64,000 bases of DNA from Photobacterium sp. GJ3 (lineage in GTDB: Bacteria; Pseudomonadota; Gammaproteobacteria; Enterobacterales; Vibrionaceae), in the NCBI RefSeq assembly GCF_018199995.1, contig NZ_CP073578.1:3286001-3350000 (forward strand), read 5' to 3'. The notes beneath the pieces were generated by a model. The model had not been told where the DNA came from and ran no database searches. It worked only from the letters and a program-made list of their open reading frames with translations. Every line of letters starts with the position of its first letter. Within the stretch, counting starts at the first letter, position 1. Position numbers and translations under genes: made by a program. Below, piece by piece: positions 1 to 5,499 of the stretch.

Positions 1-157
1 CTTCGCCAAAGTCTTCGATATCTTCCCAGCCCTCCATACCGGCAATGGTGGCGCATACGGTCAGAAACAAAATGTCGAACAGTGGGTACGATATTTTTGC
101 TGACTGCCGTGGGTCTTGAATCACTGAAAAGAATTGAGAAAAAGCATCGATATGCAT
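1..157 (-). CDS. ISAs1-family (H-repeat type) transposase, N-terminal part, cut by window edge
   Basis: Reading the minus strand from the ATG at 157 gives 52 uninterrupted codons beginning [10 protein letters not shown], followed by the motifs [13 protein letters not shown] and [12 protein letters not shown]. That is the DDE_Tnp_1-associated N-terminus of ISAs1/H-repeat transposases. The gene continues off the left edge, so its integrity is unknown. H-repeats are the classic insertion elements found next to Rhs loci in Escherichia coli, and here too the element borders an array of Rhs C-terminal modules. I could not identify the terminal inverted repeat between 158 and 190. Family assignment is confident; element boundaries are not. 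Confidence 0.8.
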   Translation of the reverse strand, partial: MHIDAFSQFFSVIQDPRQSAKISYPLFDILFLTVCATIAGMEGWEDIEDFGE

Positions 158-188
158 CAGGAACTCCCGTAAAAAGGGGAGTATATGA

Positions 189-282
189 TCACAGCCAGCC
201 TTGATCGTCAAACTGATCTATTTTGTTCAAAAAACGTTCGTGATCTTGCCCTGAAATTTCGTCTGCTTTCTTTGTAACAATT
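189..282 (-). pseudogene. 3' remnant of an unknown (possibly immunity) gene
   Basis: A minus-strand frame ending in TGA at 189-191 reads protein-like (KADEISGQDHERFLNK followed by [10 protein letters not shown]) and has no start codon of its own. It overlaps the end of the HEAT-like gene in another frame. Its acidic and aromatic composition resembles the C-termini of small immunity proteins. This is a short stretch judged by eye, so it may be chance. It would fit the pattern of broken cassettes across this region. Confidence 0.3.
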
Positions 283-826
283 AATTTTCAAGTTCTTCCA
301 ATACTTCGTTTACTAATACTCTTATTTCCTGATCCTGTTCACTGGCCAAAACTGAGTTTAACGTAGACTTTATCTCAGCAGATTTTTCCGATAAAGAAAT
401 CAATAAATCTAAAGCACTATCGCGATAACGGGAAGCTTGGTTTTGTACTTCATCTAAATAAATATCTACATGTTCGAGAACCATATTTCGACAAGCATTT
501 GAAAGAGGAACTCTATTCCCGTTGATAAAAACGGTTACTTCCTCGGAAGCATATCCATTTGCAATCTCGGCTAGTAGCGCATAAACATGCTCTCGTCCTA
601 CTGAAATATTCGAACGTAATATCTCAAGCAAGAAAGGGATAACATAAAACGCCGCTTCATATAAATCTGACTGGAGAACCACGTGGTTATCGAGTTTCCA
701 ATAGGCCTTTTCCCGCTTTTCTTCGTCTTCCGAAATTAATTGCTCGATAGCCTTTGGCACATGGCTAGCATCCCCATGCGCTTGCTCTAATTTCTTCCAA
801 TCAACACTTCCGATACTTTCAAACAT
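281..826 (-). CDS. HEAT-repeat-like immunity protein
   Basis: This 181-aa acidic, all-helical protein has no signal peptide or membrane segment. Its opening pattern (W-K-x-L-E near residue 10, HGDASHVPKAI, then paired helices with repeated LL and AL ends) resembles the HEAT/ARM-like immunity proteins that follow polymorphic toxin genes. It begins 11 nt after the stop of the deaminase-like Rhs tip encoded just upstream on the same strand, the position expected for the cognate immunity gene. Function is inferred from fold-like pattern and position; binding to the neighbouring toxin is not shown by sequence. The gene is AT-rich compared with the chromosomal core, as is usual for exchanged cassettes. 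Confidence 0.6.
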   Translation of the reverse strand: MFESIGSVDWKKLEQAHGDASHVPKAIEQLISEDEEKREKAYWKLDNHVVLQSDLYEAAFYVIPFLLEILRSNISVGREHVYALLAEIANGYASEEVTVFINGNRVPLSNACRNMVLEHVDIYLDEVQNQASRYRDSALDLLISLSEKSAEIKSTLNSVLASEQDQEIRVLVNEVLEELEN

Positions 827-837
827 GTTTCTATACC

Positions 838-1404
838 TTAATCAAATGAAGTTCCTGGAGGAAACTGGTCTCTGGTAAAAGTGCCTTGGCATTGCGTACA
901 GACCGGGATAACATCACTTTTATGGGGCCGAACTTTCGGTCTAATCGCGGGTGTTAGCATCACATCTTTGGGATGACCACCCAGCGCCTTCGTAACTATA
1001 TCTTCTGCACACATACCATTGCATGGCCCTCGTACTTTAAAGCCAACAGCCACTTCCCCTGTTTTAATATTAACCCCACCAACAACAGTTGATATCTGTT
1101 CTTGCTTGGTCTTTGACATTTGGCGAATTGCTGCGACCGCCGCATCTCTGGAAGCTATCGCGTCATCAATTGTTCCCTTTGTAACATCATCAGACAATCC
1201 CTTCGTGAAACGATATCTCACCCAATCCCCAGCTCCACTGAGCTGATTTTTTACCCAACTCCCAGCACTGCTGACCTGATTTTTCAACCAGCTTCCACTC
1301 GCCTTTAAAATGCCAGGAGCAGCTTTAATGGTAATGCTCGTCCCAAGTCCCAGCCCCACAAAGTTAACTGGATGATATCCGAAAGCTGCAATTTGTGATT
1401 CCAA
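838..1404 (-). CDS. Orphan Rhs C-terminal module with deaminase-like toxin tip
   Basis: Residues 1-72 of this 188-aa frame are nearly identical to the pre-tip linker of the intact Rhs protein, including a triple 11-residue repeat and the end FTKGLSDDVT. The last ~110 residues are unrelated to the intact tip. They contain a beta-hairpin-like stretch (VVGGVNIKTGEVAVGF), then C-A-E-D, and about 35 residues later P-V-C-T-Q-C. A [H/C]xE plus PxCxxC pair is the zinc-site signature of the cytidine-deaminase fold found in several Rhs/CDI toxins. The nominal start is a TTG equivalent to an internal Leu of the intact gene, so it is not a natural start. The upstream core fragment is in another frame because of a one-base deletion at 1436-1439. 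The HEAT-like gene follows. Confidence 0.6.
   Translation of the reverse strand: MESQIAAFGYHPVNFVGLGLGTSITIKAAPGILKASGSWLKNQVSSAGSWVKNQLSGAGDWVRYRFTKGLSDDVTKGTIDDAIASRDAAVAAIRQMSKTKQEQISTVVGGVNIKTGEVAVGFKVRGPCNGMCAEDIVTKALGGHPKDVMLTPAIRPKVRPHKSDVIPVCTQCQGTFTRDQFPPGTSFD
1198..1296 (-). repeat. Three tandem 11-residue repeats in the pre-tip linker (orphan copy)
   Basis: The encoded peptide reads as three 11-residue units, GSWLKNQVSSA, GSWVKNQLSGA and GDWVRYRFTKG, and is the counterpart of 5818-5916 in the intact gene. The repeat ends exactly where sequence similarity to the intact tip stops. Confidence 0.75.
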
Positions 1405-1640
1405 ATCAATTGATTGGAATGTGCTGTACTCAGAAGGGGCAAAGCACCAGGGTAATCAAACCACTGCATATCATATGGATCTGGGAGCGTATCAAAATTC
1501 AAATATGCTGTTTCATCGCCCAGTTCATCCTTACCATTCTTATCACCAACATTCCCTTTGGGACCCACCAAGTCCTTAGATGTCGATGTCTCCTGGCTAT
1601 TAGTCGTCGCCCCCTCACCCGTCGGATCAATATACTTCAG
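1405..1640 (-). pseudogene. Rhs core fragment upstream of the orphan deaminase tip
   Basis: This stretch is almost identical to the intact rhs gene at about 6025-6273 and encodes the YIDPTG region and the linker containing DTLPDPYDMQWFDYPGA. Compared with the intact copy it has four G at 1436-1439 instead of five, which breaks the frame into the downstream tip. It also lacks 12 nt that encode FRHI after DPTG. Homology ends at 1640, where sequence of a plus-strand regulator remnant begins. No promoter or start codon is visible, so the module looks silent unless recombined into the intact gene. Confidence 0.7.
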
Positions 1641-1785
1641 CCAGGATGCGGCTAAGGGAAGTAATAAACGCGGACCTGCGTCGAAGCTGCAACAGCAGAT
1701 CGAACAGGTCAGGCAGCTACCAAGAGCGAAGCAGCAGTTTGTGATGGAGATGTTAGATACGGTGATCCAGCAAGCTGCACATTAA
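1641..1785 (+). pseudogene. 3' remnant of an XRE-family (HTH) regulator gene
   Basis: On the plus strand the last ~45 codons before the TAA at 1783 read KRGPASKLQQQIEQVRQL, then PRAKQQFVMEMLDTV. This is the basic and coiled C-terminal tail I associate with XRE-type regulators in Vibrionaceae and Shewanellaceae. The DNA-binding N-terminus is absent: going upstream the frame runs into Rhs repeat A at 1640. A good rho-independent terminator follows immediately, so this is the true 3' end of a former gene that was cut by insertion of the Rhs module. Confidence 0.55.
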
Positions 1786-1808
1786 AAAGCCCGCTAGTGC
1801 GGGCTTTT
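1786..1808 (+). terminator. Rho-independent terminator of the XRE remnant
   Basis: AAAAGCCCGC, loop TAGT, GCGGGCTTTT: a perfect 10-bp stem ending in a T run, starting right at the stop codon. It can also work for the minus-strand gene that ends at 1823. Confidence 0.85.
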
Positions 1809-1822
1809 GTATCAACTTTTTA

Positions 1823-2083
1823 TTATTCGTAAATTCTTGCAGCATAAAAAATATCAGCAAAGATTTTCCACTTTATATCACCGGGAAACTCTTTTCCTTG
1901 ATTCTCATAGAAACCGTCCATGTCTTCAACCCATCCAGATACGGCCTCTAAGAAGCTTGGTAAGTCTTGATTTTGCCAATCATCAGAATGATCTTTAAAG
2001 TCAGCGATCATACTTATAATAAAGTTAGAAAAGTCCTCCTTTGTTAATACATTATCAAGCTCATCTACTAGTTTTGATTTCAT
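1823..2083 (-). CDS. DUF7660-type immunity protein
   Basis: This 86-aa acidic protein has EDFSNFIISMIADF, then W-x-N-x-x-L-x-x-F-L-E-A, W-V-E-D-M-D-G-F-Y and a C-terminal W-K-I-F-A-D-I-x-x-A-A-x-x-Y-E. That motif order is that of the DUF7660 family, small proteins commonly encoded after polymorphic toxin tips. Its ATG overlaps the stop of the upstream tip fragment as TAATG, a sign of translational coupling and of a toxin-immunity pair. It appears intact. Function is inferred from family and position. Confidence 0.65.
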   Translation of the reverse strand: MKSKLVDELDNVLTKEDFSNFIISMIADFKDHSDDWQNQDLPSFLEAVSGWVEDMDGFYENQGKEFPGDIKWKIFADIFYAARIYE

Positions 2084-2370
2084 TACAATCCGCCTCCAAG
2101 GACTCTAATAGAAGCACCCTCATTCTTACTCGTAAATTTGAATGCTTCATTTGCTATTTCGTATACGGTTGCAGGCTTTGTCCGCATTGGTACGCCAGCT
2201 TCTTGGAAAGATTTTAACCGACTATAATCAAGAGAAAAAACTTTCCCATCTCGTTCAACAGTTCTGATTGCTGGCAAGTCATTAGCTGTTACTTTTCCGG
2301 ATTTCAAATCATCGATCAAACCTTTCAATGAACGACCATCCTTAAAAGTGGCCTTAATACAATCTTGCAT
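2083..2370 (-). CDS. Orphan Rhs toxin-tip fragment, ParB-like
   Basis: The 95-aa frame contains DGRSLKGLIDDLKSGKV, DLPAIRTVERDGKVFSLDYSRL and FQEAGVP. This resembles the ParB-nuclease-like toxin tips in which IRV-DGK-x-x-x-LDNRRL-x-AF is conserved. The open frame extends upstream to a stop at 2422-2424 and includes FTKGLADPSS, matching the FTKGLSDDVT junction of the other Rhs modules. This is therefore a tip cut off at the usual exchange point, with no start or export part of its own. The DUF7660 gene overlaps its stop by one base. I cannot tell whether the ATG at 2370 is used; a free cytoplasmic toxin would need the immunity partner. Confidence 0.55.
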   Translation of the reverse strand: MQDCIKATFKDGRSLKGLIDDLKSGKVTANDLPAIRTVERDGKVFSLDYSRLKSFQEAGVPMRTKPATVYEIANEAFKFTSKNEGASIRVLGGGL

Positions 2371-2441
2371 AAATCGAATAGAACTTGGGTCGGCTAATCC
2401 CTTTGTAAAAACAGAGAAGCGTTATTAATCGAAAATTACGC

Positions 2442-2681
2442 CTAACCAATGTAAAGTTTGTCAGTCAGTACCTCCAGTTTTCTACCGGCCACTGTTGGTT
2501 CGAAGTTTTCGTCAAAACCAATTGCATCCAGTTTATCAGTACAACAGTCACGGAGTTCATCTGCATGGTCGTCTGTAATTTCACCACCTTTAGATATAGC
2601 CTGTAACACCTGATTTAAGTCAGGCGTTAACTGAAGTATCATAAGCATAAATTGGACATCGTATTTACTTAAATAGATCAT
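2442..2681 (-). CDS. Small orphan immunity-like protein
   Basis: This 79-aa acidic protein has the pattern GGEITDDHADELRDCCTDKL, then IGFDENFEPTVAGRKLE-x-L-x-DKLYIG. I recognise the pattern from small proteins that accompany polymorphic toxins, but cannot name a family. No toxin tip remains next to it; the fragment on its downstream side has its own DUF7660 partner. It could protect against toxins from kin that carry the lost tip. It starts with an ATG at 2681 in AT-rich DNA and ends 20 nt before the stop that bounds the ParB-like fragment. Confidence 0.5.
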   Translation of the reverse strand: MIYLSKYDVQFMLMILQLTPDLNQVLQAISKGGEITDDHADELRDCCTDKLDAIGFDENFEPTVAGRKLEVLTDKLYIG

Positions 2682-3012
2682 TTATTTTGCTCATTATGTC
2701 ATTTTAGACGTGCTGCTTGCCTCTATACTAAGACAATTTCAGAGATTAATCACAGCTCTCAACTATATTTATCCCATTATCAAACACTGATTACAGAAAC
2801 AATCAAAATTACCTTTCAATACCCATTGACCTGAGTAAAATCATTGAAACTTCTATTGAACAGTAGTAAAAGTCTAATCTCCAATATAATACTTATATTT
2901 CGATTACTATCAATCAATTAAATACAAGAGGCATAAAAACACTTTGTCCACTTCCCCTATGCTGAGACAGTCTAAACTGGAGATTTCTGCCACATAACAG
3001 CAGAAGATCACC
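2682..3012. other. AT-rich non-coding stretch
   Basis: I see no credible coding frame here on either strand. The sequence is strongly AT-rich and probably carries the promoter of the 79-aa gene that reads leftward from 2681. Towards its right end, TGTCCACTTCCCC followed by GAGACAG (2944-2971) looks like the left end of the IS remnant described next. Confidence 0.4.
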
Positions 3013-3096
3013 ATGAAGAAGTCACGTTTCACTGAGTCACAGATAGTCGCGATTCTCAAAGAAGCGGATGCTGGCCTGAAGGTGAGCAAATGGTGA
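3013..3096 (+). mobile_element. IS3-family transposase OrfA remnant
   Basis: The ATG at 3013 opens a 27-codon frame, MKKSRFTESQIVAILKEADA then GLKVSKW and a stop. This is the start of OrfA of IS3-family (IS2/IS407-like) elements. Nothing recognisable of the rest of OrfA or of the DDE integrase OrfB follows; degenerate sequence runs to about 3210. The element is dead and reduced to its 5' end. Confidence 0.75.
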
Positions 3097-3211
3097 TACG
3101 GGAAGGGAAGTGCTGGAGAGTTTGATCATCAAGTACCAGTCCAGACGCTGGGATTAAGGAAGGCAGGCAGGCAGCTAAGGGGTAAATTAAAGCCCGCGAC
3201 ATGAATTGCCC

Positions 3212-3237
3212 CCCAATAGTGATGTCCAACTATTGGG
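3212..3237. repeat. 9-bp inverted repeat
   Basis: CCCAATAGT, an 8-nt spacer, then ACTATTGGG, perfectly complementary. It lies between the IS3 remnant and the stop of the immunity gene at 3267. It has no T run. It may be an IS end or a transcription-stop hairpin for the gene ending at 3267. Confidence 0.5.
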
Positions 3238-3266
3238 AGTCACTTCAAAATGCGGACTTGGACTAA

Positions 3267-3617
3267 TCAGAAAAAGCGATAATACCGAAACAGCTCTCCA
3301 AGTTTAGACTTTGAGTATTCGCCTCTTGCATCGAACTGACTTTCAATCAGTTTTTTATTTTCTATCAGAGCGCTCGGCACCTCAGTTGTCTGGCTTTTTT
3401 CTGCAAGATTAATAATCGTCTGTAATATTTCACAAGCAGTGGATTCATCTTCTTCTTTTAATAAGAAACTGATGGTTTCATTTATAGAAGAAAATGCTTC
3501 AGATGGACTCATACTTCCAATAAAGTCATCTCTAAAATTTTCAAAAAACCACTCGTCTTCGATTGGATCTGAGTTCCAATAATCAATAGCTTCAATCAGT
3601 GCATCACGATATAGCAT
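3267..3617 (-). CDS. Probable immunity protein of the second orphan Rhs tip
   Basis: From the ATG at 3617 this encodes a 116-aa acidic, mostly helical protein (YRDALIEAIDYWNSD, SPSEAFSSINETISFLLKEE). I do not recognise the family. The start is fixed by a TGATG overlap with the stop of the Rhs tip; TTG codons at 3620 and 3623 lie inside the upstream gene and are less likely. Tight coupling to a variable Rhs tip, small size and acidity make it the likely cognate immunity protein. Confidence 0.55.
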   Translation of the reverse strand: MLYRDALIEAIDYWNSDPIEDEWFFENFRDDFIGSMSPSEAFSSINETISFLLKEEDESTACEILQTIINLAEKSQTTEVPSALIENKKLIESQFDARGEYSKSKLGELFRYYRFF

Positions 3618-4672
3618 CAACAATCCTTAAACTTGAAATCAATAACCTCTTTGGTATTGATATTTTCAACATAATGAACCTCAACGCCATTTACGTTCTG
3701 AGTACGCTTCACCCATCCATCTTTATGCAGAAGGTTATTCTTTGTATCAGGCATTCTTGGAGGAGTAACACCAGATGGGTTTGATTTAACTTCCTCCATT
3801 GCAAGTTGCTCTTTTAGGTCTTTAGCTTCTGTTCGCCCGGTACTAATATCTGCGCTCTTTGCAACCTTTGAACTTTGATTTAAAGCACCAAAGTCTCCTT
3901 CTGCTTCATATGATCCATTTCCTCTGGGACTTTTGGGAAGCGGGCCACTAGAAAGCCATTCCTTTGGAGCTTCAAGTGCATCTTCAATCTGCTTAAAAAC
4001 CTTAAAATTTTTAAGCTTTTGATTAATATAGCCTTGCAAGCCCAACTGCGCACCTGCAAGCCATCCTTGCCGACGAGCAATATCATAAGCATTCGCCCCC
4101 GCAGCAAGAAGATCAAGATATTGATCGCGAACGAATGAAATTCCTGAAGTAACAAGCTGGCCCCACCTGGTTGTTGGTATGCTTGCTTCATAAAAGCTTT
4201 GCCTTTGACTTGGCAAATTATCATCACCATACCGCTTAGATTCACTGCCTGTGTTACGACCGTTTCTATCGAAATGCGTCACTTTACCAGATGAGCTGTT
4301 ATGGACTGAACGACCTAAACCATCATCGCTTAATCCAGCCCCCTCAACATGCCTGAACCCCGTCGGATCAATATACTTCAACGGGTTATTCCACGTATAA
4401 GTATAGCGGTTGAAGCTCCCCGTCACATAAGGTGACTGGATCAGCGGATCTGCACTCAGGAAACGGCCGAGTTCCTGATCATACACACGGCCATTCATAT
4501 GGATCAAAGCCACTTCTTCAATGTGCTCGTGGCCAGTATAACCCCTGTTGGTCATCGCATCTTGCAAGACCGACTGCTTATGGTGACTGTCACGCCACTG
4601 CACACTCCGCATCCGCCCCCAGACATCGAAGCTCCGGCGTTCGACAATATAGCCATAGCCGTCGGTGATCAT
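3617..4672 (-). CDS. Orphan Rhs core-plus-tip module (second tip)
   Basis: The first ~100 residues repeat the intact Rhs core (MITDGYGYIVERRSFDVWGR, GYTGHEHIEEV, GRVYDQELGRFLSADP, YIDPTGFRH) with few changes. After residue ~103 the sequence is unique: a low-complexity linker, a helical stretch, and a compact end with KDGWVKRTQNVNGVEVHY and EVIDFKFKDC. I do not recognise this tip. Homology to the core continues upstream of the nominal ATG to 4706 and then stops abruptly, so the 5' end is a recombination joint and not a gene start. The module has no export region and is probably a silent reservoir unless transferred into the full-length gene. Confidence 0.65.
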   Translation of the reverse strand: MITDGYGYIVERRSFDVWGRMRSVQWRDSHHKQSVLQDAMTNRGYTGHEHIEEVALIHMNGRVYDQELGRFLSADPLIQSPYVTGSFNRYTYTWNNPLKYIDPTGFRHVEGAGLSDDGLGRSVHNSSSGKVTHFDRNGRNTGSESKRYGDDNLPSQRQSFYEASIPTTRWGQLVTSGISFVRDQYLDLLAAGANAYDIARRQGWLAGAQLGLQGYINQKLKNFKVFKQIEDALEAPKEWLSSGPLPKSPRGNGSYEAEGDFGALNQSSKVAKSADISTGRTEAKDLKEQLAMEEVKSNPSGVTPPRMPDTKNNLLHKDGWVKRTQNVNGVEVHYVENINTKEVIDFKFKDC

Positions 4673-4706
4673 ATCGACGGAATTCAGCGCATCGTAATGC
4701 AGGTAA
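4340..4706. repeat. Direct repeat B, orphan copy (pairs with 6230-6598)
   Basis: About 365 bp almost identical to 6230-6598 in the same orientation, covering the YLHYDALNSVDMITDG to DPTGFRH part of the Rhs core. The right boundary is sharp at 4706, where sequence of a kptA remnant begins. Confidence 0.85.
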
Positions 4707-4816
4707 ATTCAGCAAGTATGTTTAAGCAAGGGTACAAGTTCTATATATCAGATAATAATGTCTGGCTTGTTGATAGTGTACCTCCTAAATACCTTACTTT
4801 AGAAAATAAAAAATGA
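4707..4816 (+). pseudogene. 3' remnant of an RNA 2'-phosphotransferase gene
   Basis: The plus-strand frame ending in TGA at 4814 reads SASMFKQGYKFYISDNNVWL then VDSVPPKYL. This matches the KptA/Tpt1 C-terminus, where the pattern is GxxFYxSxNxVWLTxxVPxxY. The upstream part is missing: the frame runs directly into Rhs repeat B at 4706. A kptA gene was evidently cut when the orphan Rhs module was inserted or when DNA between two modules was lost. With only ~36 codons left it cannot be active. Confidence 0.65.
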
Positions 4817-4824
4817 GGAGGCGA

Positions 4825-5013
4825 TTAACCTCCATCATATTCAATAGTCGCCTCTAATGCAGATCTTAGCCAATCCCAAAAACTATTCTTATCCTGCTTA
4901 TTTTTATAACCAGGACTGGAGAAGTCATGAATAATGACAACTCCTTCTTTACCCTTATCCCAACAAGCAACATCGTCGTTATCTTCTCGATGAGCGAATG
5001 GAATATGAAGTGG
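4825..5013 (-). pseudogene. 3' remnant of a SUKH (SMI1/KNR4) immunity gene
   Basis: The minus-strand frame ending in TAA at 4825 reads PLHIPFAHREDNDDVACWD, GVVIIHDFSSPGY and SFWDWLRSALEATIEYDGG. This is the C-terminal half of SMI1/KNR4 (SUKH) proteins, a major immunity superfamily. A TGA at 5014-5016 blocks the frame upstream, and no start lies downstream of it. The N-terminal half is absent, so the gene is broken. Confidence 0.6.
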
Positions 5014-5041
5014 TCAATGAAAATTGGCTCCTTTGTAACAA

Positions 5042-5494
5042 CTAATCCATTACGAGGGTGGCAAAAGCTTCAATATCTACCTCTTCTACAAACCTTAGTG
5101 CATGTAAAGCTTTTTCTTTACATGCATCATATTCTTCCCCATAACATTCTTCAAAGCCTGAAAACGACAACTCAGCTTCATCATAGGCATCAATGATTTC
5201 GCTTATAACGAGCTGCAAATTTTGTTCAGAGATCTCTCCCCTCTCAAACCTCAAAATAGAGAAACCCACCAACAACTCTCCAGTTATTTCTGGCAACACT
5301 ACAGAAAACTCTCGTAGTGCATCTCGAATGACCTGAAGTAACTGATCAGGAGTCTGTTTAAGGCTAAAGTTTATTAGCCAAAACTTGGGGACGTTTATCT
5401 TTGAAATAGTACAGTCTGCCCACGCTCTAGCATCGCTGACTTTCCAAAATCCGCTATCCACGAGGCAATATATAATAACTAATAAATTAGGCAT
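5042..5494 (-). CDS. Probable immunity protein of the intact Rhs toxin
   Basis: This 150-aa acidic protein starts 5 nt after the stop of the full-length rhs gene. It has no signal peptide or TM segment beyond a short hydrophobic start (MPNLLVIIYCLVDSGFW). It is rich in Glu and aromatic residues (FEECYGEEYDACKEKALHAL) and ends ATLVMD. I do not recognise the family. Position directly after a variable tip is the basis for calling it immunity. It is AT-rich like the other immunity genes here. A gene-regulatory or chaperone role is possible but less likely. Confidence 0.55.
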   Translation of the reverse strand: MPNLLVIIYCLVDSGFWKVSDARAWADCTISKINVPKFWLINFSLKQTPDQLLQVIRDALREFSVVLPEITGELLVGFSILRFERGEISEQNLQLVISEIIDAYDEAELSFSGFEECYGEEYDACKEKALHALRFVEEVDIEAFATLVMD

Positions 5495-5499
5495 TTGCG

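Larger units (their letters stand above)
1178..1640. repeat. Direct repeat A, orphan copy (pairs with 5798-6273)
   Basis: About 460 bp are nearly identical to 5798-6273 in the same orientation. Visible differences are one T/A change near 1215, a missing G at 1436-1439, a few changes near 1566-1572, and a 12-nt deletion near 1617. It spans the Rhs core end through the FTKGL junction. It could serve as a homology arm for swapping tips. Confidence 0.85.
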
